DNA of 64,000 nucleotides from Geomesophilobacter sediminis. Lineage in GTDB: Bacteria; Desulfobacterota; Desulfuromonadia; Geobacterales; Geobacteraceae. Every line of letters starts with the position of its first letter. Positions within the stretch are counted from its first letter, which is position 1. Position numbers and translations under genes: made by a program. Of the stretch, positions 50,918 through 61,148 are shown one piece after another. The stretch covers positions 1 through 64,000 of the forward strand of contig NZ_JAEMHM010000023.1 in the NCBI RefSeq assembly GCF_016458275.1. The letters are read 5' to 3'. The notes below the pieces were generated by a model. It did not search any database. It was not told the origin of the DNA and worked only from the letters and a program-made list of their open reading frames with translations.

Positions 50918-51955
50918 ATGGACGAGACGGAACGGAGCGGATTGAAACTGGTGGGTTCGGACGGGGAGTTCGGCGGCGAGGCGAACGGCAGCTGCCGGAT
51001 CAAGAAGGAAGATGCCTCGGACGTGGAACTGTTGGATGCCTATTCGCGGGCGGTCATCACCGTCGTCGACACGGTCGGACCGGCGGTGGTCGGGATCGCC
51101 GTTGCCAAGCGGGGGGGCGGTCCGGAAATGAGCGGCGCCGGCACCGGGGTCCTCATCGCTCCCGACGGTTACGTCCTGACCAACGATCACGTGGTGCAGG
51201 GCTCGGACCAGGTGACGGTCACCCTGCAGGACGGCGTCACGCTCCCCGCGGCCCTGGTCGGCACCGATCCGGCCACGGACCTTGCGGTACTTAGGGCGGA
51301 AGGAGCGGGGCTCCCCTATGCCAATCTCGGCGATTCGGCTGCCTTGCGGGCCGGGCAGCTGGTGATCGCGATCGGAAATCCGCTCGGCTTCCAGTCCACC
51401 GTCTCGACCGGTGTCGTAAGCGCGCTGGGTCGGGCGTTGCGCAGCAGGGAAGGGCGGCTCATCGAAAACATCATCCAGCACACGGCGCCGCTGAACCCGG
51501 GGAACTCGGGCGGTCCGCTGGTGGATTCGCGCGGCCGCGTGGTCGGCATCAACACCGCCATCATCATGGCGGCCCAGGGGATCGGGTTCTCGGTCCCGGC
51601 CAACACGGCGCGGCTCGTGGTCTCGCAACTGCTCACCCACGGAAGGGTGCGGCGCGGCACCCTGGGGCTCGCGGCGCAGCAGCTTCCCCTGAACCGCCAA
51701 CTGGCCCGTTATTACCACCTGCAGAACAAGTTTGCCGTCGAGGTGGTGGCGGTGAGCGAGCGCGGCTCGGCCTACCAGGCGGGCATCCGGCAGGGAGACC
51801 ACCTGGTTTCGCTCAACGGGCAGATCGTGGAGAGCGTCGACGACGTGCACCGGATTCTGGCCGATTGGCCGATCGGCAAGGAGCTGCCGGTGGTCCTGCT
51901 GCGCGGCACGGAGCTGATGCACGTGCCGGTCACCCCGGTGGAATCGGCCGGGTAG
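50918..51955 (+). CDS. HtrA/DegP-like serine protease without signal peptide
   Basis: A 345-residue S1C protease. The catalytic triad is H91 (TNDHVV), D121 (ATDLAVL) and S197 (GNSGGPL). A PDZ domain occupies about 245-340 (GTLGLAAQQLP, GSAYQAGIRQGDHLVSLNG). No signal peptide or membrane helix is present from the chosen start, so it would be cytoplasmic, unlike most HtrA proteins. AAGGAG lies 7 nt before the ATG at 50918. The frame is open to 50816, where a hydrophobic start (MIIALAVLIFPP) exists but has no ribosome site. Confidence 0.9.
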   Translation: MDETERSGLKLVGSDGEFGGEANGSCRIKKEDASDVELLDAYSRAVITVVDTVGPAVVGIAVAKRGGGPEMSGAGTGVLIAPDGYVLTNDHVVQGSDQVTVTLQDGVTLPAALVGTDPATDLAVLRAEGAGLPYANLGDSAALRAGQLVIAIGNPLGFQSTVSTGVVSALGRALRSREGRLIENIIQHTAPLNPGNSGGPLVDSRGRVVGINTAIIMAAQGIGFSVPANTARLVVSQLLTHGRVRRGTLGLAAQQLPLNRQLARYYHLQNKFAVEVVAVSERGSAYQAGIRQGDHLVSLNGQIVESVDDVHRILADWPIGKELPVVLLRGTELMHVPVTPVESAG

Positions 51956-51987
51956 CGGACATCAGCAGGAAGATGGGCAACGCCTGC

Positions 51988-52168
51988 TGGGGCGACATTC
52001 CTGTCGCGATTGACCACTGCTGTGGGAGTGCCATTCATGGCGCGAACCGCCGGAGGCGGTGACCAAGGTTGCAGTCATTCGCGCCGGGAAAGGCGCTCCT
52101 ACAGGGTGAGTCGGCAGCTCCTTGTTATATGATGAGAACTGATCGCGACAAGAATGTCGCTCCTACAG
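51988..52168. repeat. REP-like hairpin cluster
   Basis: Hairpins GCGACA-TTCC-TGTCGC (51992), GCGCCA-type with CCGCCGGAGGCGG (52027-52061), GCGCCG-GGAA-AGGCGC (52081, one mismatch) and GCGACA-AGAA-TGTCGC (52144). The remaining DNA to 52439 has no supported gene. Confidence 0.85.
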
Positions 52169-52439
52169 TTTTTGCCTGCCGCCTTCCTGTCTCACGAAAA
52201 CGGTTTGAGAATCCTGCCTCGACATCCCCTCGCTGCATCTTGCTTATCACCCTTTCTTTTTGCCTTCTGGTTTGTTGAATTCGTTCAGGATTCGTTGAAC
52301 TAATGCGATTATGGTGTACTTTTGACCGTGGGCGTCAGAGGTCTTGAGGCACCGGTGTGAACCAAAGCCAGTAAGCGGCTTACGTTGTGACTGCCGAATA
52401 AATCTTTTCAGCCCGATTTGAGATAAAGCAGGAGGGTAA

Positions 52440-53339
52440 ATGACGGACATATCAGCAAATGCGCTTCTGGATAGTCTGTTCGACGGCGTCTATTGCGTCG
52501 ACGAGGAGCGACGCATCATCTACTGGAACAAAGCCGCGGAAAGGATCACCGGCTACACCGCCTCGGAGGTGATCGGCTCGCGCTGCTCCGACAACATCCT
52601 GCGCCACATCGACAACTGCGGCAACGAACTCTGCATCGGCATGTGCCCGCTCTTTGCCACCTTGCAGGACGGCAAATCCCGCGAAGCCGCCGTTTACGCC
52701 CACCACAAGGCGGGGCATCGGGTCCCGGTCCAGGTCCGCACCGCCCCCATCCTCGACGAAAACGGGGTGATGACCAGCGTGGTCGAGATCTTCACCGACA
52801 ACGCGAACCAGGTCCAGATGGTCCAGGAACTGGAAAAGCTGCGCCGGGACGCCTTCAACGATCCGCTCACCGGAGTGGGGAACCGGCGCTACGGTGAGAT
52901 CGCCCTCGATTCGATGACCTACGAATGGCGGATGCATTCCGTCGCTTTCGGCCTTTTGTTTGTCGACGTGGATCACTTCAAGAAGGTGAACGATCGCTGG
53001 GGGCATGACGTCGGCGACGAAGTGCTGAAGATGGTGGCACAGACGATCCGCAACGTGGTGCGGGGACTCGACATCGTGGCACGCTGGGGAGGGGAGGAGT
53101 TCATCGTGATCGTGCCCCAGGCGACACCCGAGATCCTGTCGTCCCTGGGCGAGCGGATCCGGGCCACCGTGCAGCACTGCTTCATCATGAAGGGGGCGGA
53201 AAAGGTAGAAGTTACCGTTTCGATCGGCGGCGCCGTAGCCTCCGATGACGATTCCCCGGCCAGTATCGTGGGCAAGGCCGATGCGCAGATGTACTACAGC
53301 AAGCGCCACGGCCGCAGCCGGGTGACGATTCACCAGTAG
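52440..53339 (+). CDS. PAS-GGDEF diguanylate cyclase with cysteine cluster
   Basis: A 299-residue soluble protein. The PAS domain (5-125) carries C49, H56, C60, C65 and C69 in a loop, much like the PAS at 40510. The GGDEF domain (about 140-299) has the GGEEF active site at 217-221 and an I-site R208-x2-D211 five residues before it. DPLTGVGNRR and DVDHFKKVNDRWGHDVGD are canonical. It should make c-di-GMP under control of a ligand or redox state at the Cys cluster. GGAGGGTAA precedes the ATG. Confidence 0.95.
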   Translation: MTDISANALLDSLFDGVYCVDEERRIIYWNKAAERITGYTASEVIGSRCSDNILRHIDNCGNELCIGMCPLFATLQDGKSREAAVYAHHKAGHRVPVQVRTAPILDENGVMTSVVEIFTDNANQVQMVQELEKLRRDAFNDPLTGVGNRRYGEIALDSMTYEWRMHSVAFGLLFVDVDHFKKVNDRWGHDVGDEVLKMVAQTIRNVVRGLDIVARWGGEEFIVIVPQATPEILSSLGERIRATVQHCFIMKGAEKVEVTVSIGGAVASDDDSPASIVGKADAQMYYSKRHGRSRVTIHQ

Positions 53340-53483
53340 CTCTCCGGGATTTGCTGGCATCTGCCGATGAAAATCGCGCTGTTGGTCAACTTTATGCTGG
53401 ATGAGGCGTTTCCTCTTAAGTATGTGCCGGCGTGAAATGGTGCCCGGCCCAATTCCAGGAGGATTGCAAACAGGGAGGTTGAT

Positions 53484-54122
53484 ATGAAGATGGGCAAGAT
53501 AATCACTTTGGCACTGTGCATGATGATTGTTTCGGTTTCGGCGGCGTTTGCCGAAAGCAGCTACCTCAGTTTCAAAGGCGGCGTCTTTTTTCCCAATGCC
53601 GAGACCGACGGTCTCAACGATTTCAAGAACGGCTACAACTTCGAGGTCGCCTACGGGGTGAAGATCCACCCGAACCTCGCGCTGGAGGTCGGTACCGGGT
53701 ACTACGAGTCCGAGATCAAGGATGAATTCACCAACACCTATCTGGACGCCTTCGGGACTCCCTATACCGTCACGCCTACGGTATCCGCCGTTCCAATACT
53801 GGTAACTCTAAAGGTCGTGGCACCGCTTGGCCCCGCCGCGGAGATCTATGCCGGCGCCGGCGGCGGCTATTACTACACCATGCTGGAAAACCGGGTGAAG
53901 GATCTCAACGGAGCCACCGTCGGCACCGACGAATCCTACTCGGCGAGCGCGCTGGGTTACCACTTCGTCGGCGGGGTGGATTTTAACGTCTCACCCCAGC
54001 TCTCCATCGGCGGGGAGCTGAAGTATTTCAACGTGAAACCGTCCTACGACGTCTCGGGCCACTCGCGCCAGGTCCAGTTCGGCGGGACCACCGCCAACGC
54101 CGTCGTGAAGGTCAAGTTCTAG
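53484..54122 (+). CDS. Outer-membrane beta-barrel protein
   Basis: A 212-residue protein with a signal peptide (SAAFA-ESS, about residue 23). Strands of alternating pattern run to the C-terminus (YLSFKGGVFFP, YNFEVAYGVKI, LALEVGTGYYE, AEIYAGAGGGYYY, YHFVGGVDFNV, IGGELKYFNV), and the protein ends in Phe, the usual barrel signal. It resembles small OmpA/OmpW-type eight-strand barrels. GGGAGGTTGAT precedes the ATG. A TGGTCAACTTTATGCT sequence at 53383-53398 weakly resembles a sigma-54 site. Role unknown. Confidence 0.88.
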   Translation: MKMGKIITLALCMMIVSVSAAFAESSYLSFKGGVFFPNAETDGLNDFKNGYNFEVAYGVKIHPNLALEVGTGYYESEIKDEFTNTYLDAFGTPYTVTPTVSAVPILVTLKVVAPLGPAAEIYAGAGGGYYYTMLENRVKDLNGATVGTDESYSASALGYHFVGGVDFNVSPQLSIGGELKYFNVKPSYDVSGHSRQVQFGGTTANAVVKVKF

Positions 54123-54163
54123 ATACTGAGGAGCTTCTTTACACCCGGCGGGCGCCGGGTGAT

Positions 54164-54600
54164 CGCGCCTGGAAAGGCGCTCCCACAGTAATTGCCCATG
54201 CCTGGAAGTGAAAGGGCAGGCTGCTTTTTCCGGCGAACGCGGAAATGCAGCCTGCCCTATTTTGTCCCTGCTCGGCTAATCCTTATGGAGATTACCAAGC
54301 TGGAGCTTGGACGAAAAGGCTTGCGTTCCCAAGGTGGGCCTTGGGAACGCGACGGAAGCTGGAGCTTGGATGAGGCTTTGCGTTCGCACGGTGGCCCTTG
54401 GAACGAGAGGAGAACCAGGGTGGGCCCTGGGAACGGGAAGAGAGCCAGAGGCGAACGAGAGGAGAGACGGAAAAAACTAGCACGCTGCTGCCTACCCTGT
54501 GGGAGCGCCTTTCCAGGCGCGATCCGCCGGAGGCGGTGCGAACCATTAATCGCGGTGCGACCCGTTCATCGCGACCGGAATGTCGCTCCTACATACACGG
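54164..54600. repeat. Mixed dispersed repeats
   Basis: A GCGCCT-GGAA-AGGCGC hairpin near 54166; AAGCTGGAGCTTGG elements at 54297, 54358 and related GGGAACG/CGTTCCC runs to 54435 (the family at 10994); GCGCCT-type and CCGCCGGAGGCGG hairpins at 54504-54538; and a GCGACC-GGAA-TGTCGC hairpin near 54569. No gene lies in 54123-54624. Confidence 0.8.
54213..54263 (+). terminator. Probable terminator of the barrel gene
   Basis: AGGGCAGGCTGC (54213-54224) pairs with 54247-54258, then ATTTTG. Confidence 0.7.
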
Positions 54601-54624
54601 CCAGGCGACACTCCCGGCATCCCC

Positions 54625-57195
54625 TCACGCGGCCGCGTCTATGGTTTCCCGCACCTTCCGGAGCAGCTCCATCGGCGCGACCGGCTTGAAGACGATCGGC
54701 ATCTTCTCGTCCAGGAGCACCTTCTGCTGGACCAGGTCCGGTGCATAGCCGCTGGCAAAAAGGACCCTGGTCCCGGGCGCCTCTTCCCTGATCTCGTCGT
54801 ACGCCTCTTTTCCCGTCTTTTTCGGCATCACCAGGTCGAACAGCAAAAGGGCGATCCGCTCCCGGTTTTCCCGGAATTTCTGCACCGCTTCCATACCATT
54901 GGTCGCCGTCAGCACCGTGTAGCCGAATTCCTCGAGCACCCCCCGGGTCAGGGTGCGGACCGTCTCGTCATCTTCGGCCAGAAGGATCGTCTCGGTACCG
55001 CGTACCTGGAAGCGCTCCGGTTCGGTGGGCCCCTCCTGGATGCTGGCGCTCAGTTGCGGCAGGTAGATCCGGAAGGTGGTCCCCTTGCCGGGCTCGCTGT
55101 ACACGTTGATGAAGCCGTCGTGGTCCTTGACGATGCCGTACACGACGGCAAGCCCCAGGCCGGTCCCTTTGCCGACTTCCTTGGTGGTGAAAAACGGGTC
55201 GAAGATGTGCTCCTGGGTGGTCTTGTCCATCCCGCTTCCGGTGTCCGATACCGTGATCAGGACGTAACCCCCCGGCCGGCCGTAGCCGTGGATGGAGATG
55301 AACTGCTCATCGAAGCGGGTCGGCTCGGTGGTTATGGTGAAGATCCCGCCGGCTTCCATGGCGTCGCGGGCGTTGGTCGCGAAGTTCATCAGGACCTGCT
55401 CCAGCTGGTGCGGATCGGCCGACACCGGCATCGGCTCGGCATGGAGCGATACCCGGCACTCGACGTCTTCTCCGATGATCCGCTTCAAAAAGGTGGACGT
55501 GGTACGGATGATCTCGTTGATGTCGACGGTGCTCTTCTGGCTTACCTGCTTGCGGCAGAACAGGAGCAGGTCCTTGGTCAGGTGCGCCGCCTTTTCCGCG
55601 GCCCTAAGCATCTGGTCGATCGCATCGCGCCGGGGGTCGTCCTCGGCGCTCTGCAGCAGGGCCATGGTTCCATAACCGACGATGGCGGTCAGGATGTTGT
55701 TGAAATCGTGGGCGATTCCTCCCGCGAAGGTCCCGATGGATTCCATCTTCTGTGACTGACGCAACTGCTCTTCGAGGCGGTGGTGCTCGGTGACGTCCCG
55801 GAAATACCAGACTCGCCCGAGGTTGCGGCCGTTTTGGTCGACCATGGGGGAGGAGTACATGTCGAGGGTCCGCCCGTCCTTGAGCACCAGCTCGTCCCGA
55901 CTCTTCTCCTCACCGTGCCGGTAGAGGTGTTCCAGCTTGGCCAAGAACTCGTCCGGGGCCTGGAGCTTGCCGGTAAGCGACTGCAGCACCAGTTGGTAGG
56001 CGCCGGAAGCGATCAGGTCCGGGGCCAGGTCCCAGATCTCGGCGAACCGGCCGTTGCTGGAGATGATGCGGCCGCTTCCGTCCACGGCGAGGATCCCGTC
56101 CAGGGAGGTCTCCTGCTGGGTGGACAAGAGGATGTTCTTCACCCGGAGCTCCTCCGAGGTCCGCTTCGGTTCGGATATGTCCCGTCCGATGGCGGCGGCG
56201 CCGATCACCGCGCCCGAGCTGTCGTACAGCGGCGATACGGTGAGCGAGACGTCGAACCATTCCCCGCTCTTTTTCACCCGCACCGTCTCCAGCTGGTAGA
56301 TGTGCTCGCCGCGTGCCACCTTGGTCAGGATGGATTCCAGCTCGCCCTGCATCGGTGGGGGGATCAGCATCCGCACCGATTGCCCCTTCACCTCTTCCTC
56401 GGCGTAGCCGTACATGGCCGCCGCGCCGCGGTTCCAGGTGAGGATGGTGCCGTCCAGGCTCTTGCTGAAGATGGCGTCGTCGGAGGACTCGACGATGGAG
56501 GCGAGCCGGCGGATCTCCTTGATCCGCTCCAAAAGCTCGCTCTGGTAGCCGCGGATGGAGTCGCGCATCTCCGCGAACCGGTCCACCAGCTCGCCCACCT
56601 CGTCGCGCCCCCCTTTCCCCAGATCGGCATCGAAGCGCCCTTCGGCCAGATGTTTCGAGGCGCGACTCAGCGTCTTGACCGGGCGGATCACCATCCGTTC
56701 CAGGATCCAGGCGGCGCTCGCCACGAAAGCGACGATCAGGCCGAGCATCACGGTCAAAAGTTGGCGGTTTCGGTGCCTGGTCTCGGAGAGGACGGGGGCG
56801 AAGTCGACCTTGACGGTGAGGGTGCCCAGTTCCGTGCCGAGGTAACCGATGTGGCGGGTGAGGGTGCGGACGTCGTCGGAGTGGACGCCGGGGGGCGCCT
56901 TGGGCTCTTCCAGCGGGTAGAGGAGCAGGTGGTCCCGGTCCATCAGCTGGATTTCCAGCCAGTTCCCGTTCTTTTTCTTGAGGGCGTCGAGGTTTTCGTA
57001 GATGGTGTCGAGGTTGTGCCCCAAAAGCAGGGGAATCAGCCCCTCGATCACGCTGTCCAGGTGCCGCTCCGTGGCGCGCTGGTAGGTCTGCTCGATGTTT
57101 TGCAAAGACGCGGGGAGATAATGCGCGTAGAGGTAGTGAGCCAGAAGCACACTGAAAAGGGCCAGCGGGAGCAGTACCTTGCTGCGCAGGTTCAT
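54625..57195 (-). CDS. Hybrid sensor histidine kinase with C-terminal receiver
   Basis: An 856-residue protein. Helix 1 (LLPLALFSVLLAHYLYAHYL), a periplasmic domain (25-150), helix 2 (LLTVMLGLIVAFVASAAWIL), HAMP, two PAS domains (about 235-355, 360-480), HisKA with His near residue 496 (GGIAHDFNNILTAIVGYG), HATPase (TGSGMD, GTGLGLAVVYGIV) and a receiver with phospho-acceptor near residue 786 (LFDLVMPKKTG). Phosphate can pass from His to the fused Asp and on to a separate phosphotransfer protein. It starts 6 bp after a PhnD-like binding protein gene, suggesting that protein reports ligand to it. Confidence 0.95.
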   Translation of the reverse strand: MNLRSKVLLPLALFSVLLAHYLYAHYLPASLQNIEQTYQRATERHLDSVIEGLIPLLLGHNLDTIYENLDALKKKNGNWLEIQLMDRDHLLLYPLEEPKAPPGVHSDDVRTLTRHIGYLGTELGTLTVKVDFAPVLSETRHRNRQLLTVMLGLIVAFVASAAWILERMVIRPVKTLSRASKHLAEGRFDADLGKGGRDEVGELVDRFAEMRDSIRGYQSELLERIKEIRRLASIVESSDDAIFSKSLDGTILTWNRGAAAMYGYAEEEVKGQSVRMLIPPPMQGELESILTKVARGEHIYQLETVRVKKSGEWFDVSLTVSPLYDSSGAVIGAAAIGRDISEPKRTSEELRVKNILLSTQQETSLDGILAVDGSGRIISSNGRFAEIWDLAPDLIASGAYQLVLQSLTGKLQAPDEFLAKLEHLYRHGEEKSRDELVLKDGRTLDMYSSPMVDQNGRNLGRVWYFRDVTEHHRLEEQLRQSQKMESIGTFAGGIAHDFNNILTAIVGYGTMALLQSAEDDPRRDAIDQMLRAAEKAAHLTKDLLLFCRKQVSQKSTVDINEIIRTTSTFLKRIIGEDVECRVSLHAEPMPVSADPHQLEQVLMNFATNARDAMEAGGIFTITTEPTRFDEQFISIHGYGRPGGYVLITVSDTGSGMDKTTQEHIFDPFFTTKEVGKGTGLGLAVVYGIVKDHDGFINVYSEPGKGTTFRIYLPQLSASIQEGPTEPERFQVRGTETILLAEDDETVRTLTRGVLEEFGYTVLTATNGMEAVQKFRENRERIALLLFDLVMPKKTGKEAYDEIREEAPGTRVLFASGYAPDLVQQKVLLDEKMPIVFKPVAPMELLRKVRETIDAAA

Positions 57196-57201
57196 GTAGT
57201 C

Positions 57202-58053
57202 TCAGTCCCCTTGCGGAATCCAGTAGTGTTCCAGTCCCCAGTCGACCATCTTCAGATATTCGCGTTGCGTGGTGGGACCGATCTGCAGGAAGGGAACCTT
57301 GGCGAGAAGCTCCTTCCCCTTGGGATCGCTCCCCATCGCGATCAGCGCCTGGCGCACGATTTCGGCGTCCCGCTTGGGGACCCGGGGGTGGACGGCGACG
57401 GGGTGCGAGGGGATCGGGCGGGTCCGGTGGATGACGCGCAGGGCATCGCGCACCGCCGGCGGCTGCTCCGCGAGCGTCTTGTCGATTCCGCCTCCCGCCG
57501 CGGCCATCCCTTTCACCACGTGGAGGTACACCGAGCTGTGGGTCTTGACGTAGAGGGGGGTGATGGCGACCTGCATCTGGTCCAGATCGGCCCGCATCAT
57601 GAGCGAGGCGCCGATGGCGTTGGGGGAGGGGAGGGCGACCGTCTTCCCGTTGAGCTCCCGGACCGACCGGACCGGGCCCTCCTTTTTCACCACGAGGACG
57701 CCGTGGATCTGCGTCTTGTCGCAGACCAGCGGGAGGTACCCCTGCGTCTTCCTGGTCTGGACGATGTAGTAGGGGTTCACGTAGATGAAGTCGAAGGAGC
57801 CGCGGGAGATCTCCCGGTCGAAATCCTGGATCTGGAGCGTGGTGACCAGCCGGAAGGAGAGGCCGGTCCGCCGTTCCAACTCGTCGACGATCGGCTTCCA
57901 GATCGCGTAGAGCTTACGTTGTTCGTACTGCGGCACGATGCCGATGGTGTAGCTTGACGCGGCCAGGGCGGGGGGCGCAATGTTGGGGAAAAGTATCGGC
58001 AGCAGAAACAGCAGGCAGACTACAGTCATTGCAGGGATGCCACACTTTCTCAT
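57202..58053 (-). CDS. PhnD/phosphate-like periplasmic solute-binding protein
   Basis: A 283-residue protein with a signal peptide (PPALAASSY, about residue 31). The fold opens YTIGIVPQYEQRKLYAIWKPIVDELERRTG, as in PhnD-type phosphonate or phosphate binding proteins, then FDFIYVNPYYIV, GVLVVKKEGPVRSVREL and NGKTVALPSPNAIGASL. No ABC transporter genes lie near. AGGAGG precedes the ATG at 58053, while the frame extends upstream to 58209 with no support. Being cotranscribed with a hybrid kinase, it is likely a sensing partner. Confidence 0.9.
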   Translation of the reverse strand: MRKCGIPAMTVVCLLFLLPILFPNIAPPALAASSYTIGIVPQYEQRKLYAIWKPIVDELERRTGLSFRLVTTLQIQDFDREISRGSFDFIYVNPYYIVQTRKTQGYLPLVCDKTQIHGVLVVKKEGPVRSVRELNGKTVALPSPNAIGASLMMRADLDQMQVAITPLYVKTHSSVYLHVVKGMAAAGGGIDKTLAEQPPAVRDALRVIHRTRPIPSHPVAVHPRVPKRDAEIVRQALIAMGSDPKGKELLAKVPFLQIGPTTQREYLKMVDWGLEHYWIPQGD

Positions 58054-58187
58054 AGCGTCCTCCTCTGCGACCCAGGCTGTTATAACTATAGACAACAATT
58101 GGCTGAAGTCTACCTGAGGGTGACTTAATATTTGAAAGCCTCGCGCACTGAGAGTTTCGAATTCGGCTCCATCGTATCTATGAGCAA

Positions 58188-58226
58188 AAAAGAAGGGGGG
58201 GAGCCGCACGGCTCCCCCCCTTCTTT
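58188..58226. terminator. Strong hairpin terminator
   Basis: AAAGAAGGGGGGAGCC and its complement around GCAC. It lies about 20 bp beyond the MCP stop on the minus strand. Confidence 0.85.
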
Positions 58227-58246
58227 CAGCAGCAGGACCTTTGGTG

Positions 58247-60829
58247 TCAGTATCTTTCGAATCCGTCCTCGGCTCCCAGGTCGAGCGCCGCCCCTGGTGC
58301 GGTCAGGCTCGGCTGCCGGGTGCGTCCGGATTTAGTTTTTTTCGGCTGCCGCAGGGGCGCCGCGGCTGCGGCGTTACGGGCCCGGGTCGTTTCCTCCAGT
58401 TGGAAAAAGTCGATGGTGCTCTGCAGCTGTTCCGACTGCGACGAGAGTTCTTCGGCAGTAGATGCCATTTCCTCCGCCGCGGAAGCGTTTTGCTGGATCA
58501 CCTGGTCCAGCTGCTGGATCGCCTTGTTGATCTGTTCCGCACCGGCGTCCTGCTCTCTGCTGGCTGCGGAAATCTCCTGCACCAGTTCCGCGGTCCGCTG
58601 GATGTCGGGGAGGATGCGGTTCAGCATCTCGCCGGCCTGCTCCGCGATCTCCACGCTTGTCGAGGAGAGCTCCGAAATTTCCGCGGCGGCGCGCTGGGAG
58701 CGCTCGGCAAGCTTGCGGACCTCGCTGGCGACGACCGCGAACCCCTTGCCGTGCTCGCCGGCCCGCGCCGCCTCGATGGCGGCGTTGAGCGCGAGGAGGT
58801 TGGTCTGCCGGGCGATCTCCTCCACGATCGAGATCTTGGCGGCAATCGCTTTCATGGCGGTAACCGTCTGGGCCACCGCCTTGCCCCCCTCCTGCGCATC
58901 GGCGGCGGACTTGACGGCGATCTTTTCCGTCTGCAGGGCGTTGTCGGCGGTCTGCCGGATCGTGGAGGACATCTCCTCCATGGCCGATGACGCCTGCTCG
59001 GCCGCGGCCGCCTGTTCCGTCGCCCCCTGCGACATCGCCTCCGAGCTTGCCGACAGCTGCTGGCTCCCGGACGCCACGTTGGCCGCCGCACCCATGACAT
59101 CGCTCACCACGTCGGCGAGTTTCTCCACCATCTCCGAGAGGGCGTGCATCATCTCGTCCTTGTCCGAGCGCATGGCGAGCTTCACTTTCAGGTTTCCTTC
59201 GGCGACCGCCCGTGCTCCTGCGGTGATCTGCTCGGTCGCCTGGATCAGGACGTTGAGGTTGTTCTTGATGGTGTTGAAATCACCGTTGTAGTTATCGGTG
59301 ATCGGCGCCGGGAGGTCCCCCTTGCTGATCCGCTCCACGTAGTTGGCGGCGACGTTGAGCGGGTCGATCACCGCGTCGAGCGTGTCGTTCACCCCCTGGA
59401 CGATCTTGCGGAAATCCCCCTGGTGCTTGCCGGCGTCGGCGCGCGTCGCCAGGCGCCCTGCCACGGCCGCGGCGGAGAGCATGTTCGCGTCGGCGATCAG
59501 TTCGTTGACCGCCCGGATTGCCTGGTTCAGGTTGTTCTTGATGGTGTTGAAGTCGCCGTTGTAGTGGTCGGTGATTTCCGGGGGAATGTCCCCCTTGCTG
59601 ATCCGGTCCACGTAGGTTGCCGCCATGTTGAGCGGACCGATGACGGCGTCAAGCGTGTCGTTCACCCCCTGGATGATCTTGCGGAAATCGCCCTGGTGTT
59701 TTTCAGCGTCAGCGCGGGTTGCCAGGCGCCCGGCGACTGCGCCTGCCGACAGCTGGTTCGCGTCGGCGATCAGTTCGTTGACCGCCCGTATCGCCTGGTT
59801 CAGGTTGTTCTTTATGGCATTGAAATCCCCGTTGTAGCTGTCGGTGATCTCCGGCGGAATGTTCCCTTTCGATATCTTGTCCACGTAGTCTGCCGCCACG
59901 TTGAGCGGGCCGACCACCGCGTCGAGGGTGCCGTTGAAGCCGACGATGATGTCCCGGTAGGCCCCCTGGTGCCGGCTCGCGTCGGCGCGGGTCGACAGCT
60001 TCCCTTCCACCGCATCGGCGCAGAGCTGCCCCGCATCGGTGCAAAGGGCCTGGATGCTCTCGGCCATGGTCTGCATCGAGGTGAGGAGCTGGCCGGTCTC
60101 GTCTTTGGAGACCTCCCCGGCGCTTCCCGAAAGATCGCCCCGGGCCAGCCGGTCCGCGAGCTCCACGCCGTCGCGGAGCCTGCGGTTGATGATGCGGGCC
60201 ACCCAGAAGGCGAGGAACATCCCCACGGCCACCGCAGCGGCTATGGCGCCGGCAATGAAGGTGCGGGAGCTTTGGTAGGTGGCGGCGGAATTCTTGTAGG
60301 CGGAAAGGGCCAGATCGTCGTTCAGGGCGATCTCCTTTTCCAGCGCGGCCATCGCGGCCAGGAAGGATTTGTAGGAATCGCCGCGCAGGGCGGTCAGCGC
60401 CTGCTTCTTGTCCTTGCGGGAGAGATCGATCAGGTTCTTGTGCAGCTCGATGAAGGTGACCCAGGAAGAATTGAACTGTTCGTGAAGCTTCTTCATCTCC
60501 CCGGACGGGACCAGCTTTTGATACTGGTCGTCGAGCTTCTTCAGATCGACCACTTCCTGCTGCATCCGCTTTTCATACTTGTCCATGTCCGCTGCGGATT
60601 CCGAGAGCAGGTGCTGGAACTCCGCCCGGCGGAAATCCCCCACCAGGGACTGGATCCTGCCGATGGTCCGGACCCGGGAAAGCTTGTCGGTCGCGATGTC
60701 CACCGTGGAATCGTTCACTACGGACAGCTGCCGTAGCGAAAAGATGCCTTGGACCACCGACAGCACCAGCACGACCGAAACCACCAAAACGATCTTCCCG
60801 CTGATTTTCAAATTGCTGAACCAGGCCAT
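58247..60829 (-). CDS. Methyl-accepting chemotaxis protein with tandem HAMP-like repeats
   Basis: An 860-residue chemoreceptor. Helix 1 (residues about 10-30), a 4HB_MCP periplasmic bundle to about 190, helix 2 ([20 protein letters not shown]) and HAMP. Then come three full copies and a part of a unit of about 92 residues, recognisable by GPLNVAA-YV-ISKG-IPP, YNGDFN-IKNNLN and [15 protein letters not shown] (positions about 285-590). These look like stacked HAMP pairs. The signalling tip is canonical ([20 protein letters not shown]). GGAGG is 6 nt before the ATG at 60829. A sigma-28-like promoter lies upstream. Confidence 0.94.
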   Translation of the reverse strand: MAWFSNLKISGKIVLVVSVVLVLSVVQGIFSLRQLSVVNDSTVDIATDKLSRVRTIGRIQSLVGDFRRAEFQHLLSESAADMDKYEKRMQQEVVDLKKLDDQYQKLVPSGEMKKLHEQFNSSWVTFIELHKNLIDLSRKDKKQALTALRGDSYKSFLAAMAALEKEIALNDDLALSAYKNSAATYQSSRTFIAGAIAAAVAVGMFLAFWVARIINRRLRDGVELADRLARGDLSGSAGEVSKDETGQLLTSMQTMAESIQALCTDAGQLCADAVEGKLSTRADASRHQGAYRDIIVGFNGTLDAVVGPLNVAADYVDKISKGNIPPEITDSYNGDFNAIKNNLNQAIRAVNELIADANQLSAGAVAGRLATRADAEKHQGDFRKIIQGVNDTLDAVIGPLNMAATYVDRISKGDIPPEITDHYNGDFNTIKNNLNQAIRAVNELIADANMLSAAAVAGRLATRADAGKHQGDFRKIVQGVNDTLDAVIDPLNVAANYVERISKGDLPAPITDNYNGDFNTIKNNLNVLIQATEQITAGARAVAEGNLKVKLAMRSDKDEMMHALSEMVEKLADVVSDVMGAAANVASGSQQLSASSEAMSQGATEQAAAAEQASSAMEEMSSTIRQTADNALQTEKIAVKSAADAQEGGKAVAQTVTAMKAIAAKISIVEEIARQTNLLALNAAIEAARAGEHGKGFAVVASEVRKLAERSQRAAAEISELSSTSVEIAEQAGEMLNRILPDIQRTAELVQEISAASREQDAGAEQINKAIQQLDQVIQQNASAAEEMASTAEELSSQSEQLQSTIDFFQLEETTRARNAAAAAPLRQPKKTKSGRTRQPSLTAPGAALDLGAEDGFERY

Positions 60830-60946
60830 GTTTTGCCTCCCCACGTAATGATCCCGCCATGTTGCAGGCGGTTCCGGACTGCGGCCGTCTCCAACCGAAG
60901 TGTCGCTTCCTTAAGGTGCCAATTTAATAAGACTTTCCTGTCCCTG

Positions 60947-60973
60947 TTATCGGCCGTTTCCTTGCCAGCTTAA
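60947..60973 (-). promoter_or_regulatory. Putative sigma-28 (FliA) promoter
   Basis: On the minus strand TTAAGCTG, 11 bp, GCCGATAA: the -10 box is a perfect eight of eight. It precedes the MCP ATG by about 118 bp. No small gene is seen in 60974-61148. Confidence 0.65.
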
Positions 60974-61148
60974 GGACGTACTTATCTGTGTTGATTATTT
61001 TCGGCTAATCAGGCGGGGCGGGGCGATGAGGAGCGGAAGCTGTCTGCCGGGGTGGTCTGCCCGCGTTTTTGCACCGGTGGCTTTTTCCGAACTCCTTTGC
61101 TAAGCTTGAACAAGAAGTTGTTGAATTATTTGTTGAACGGAGTGCGTG

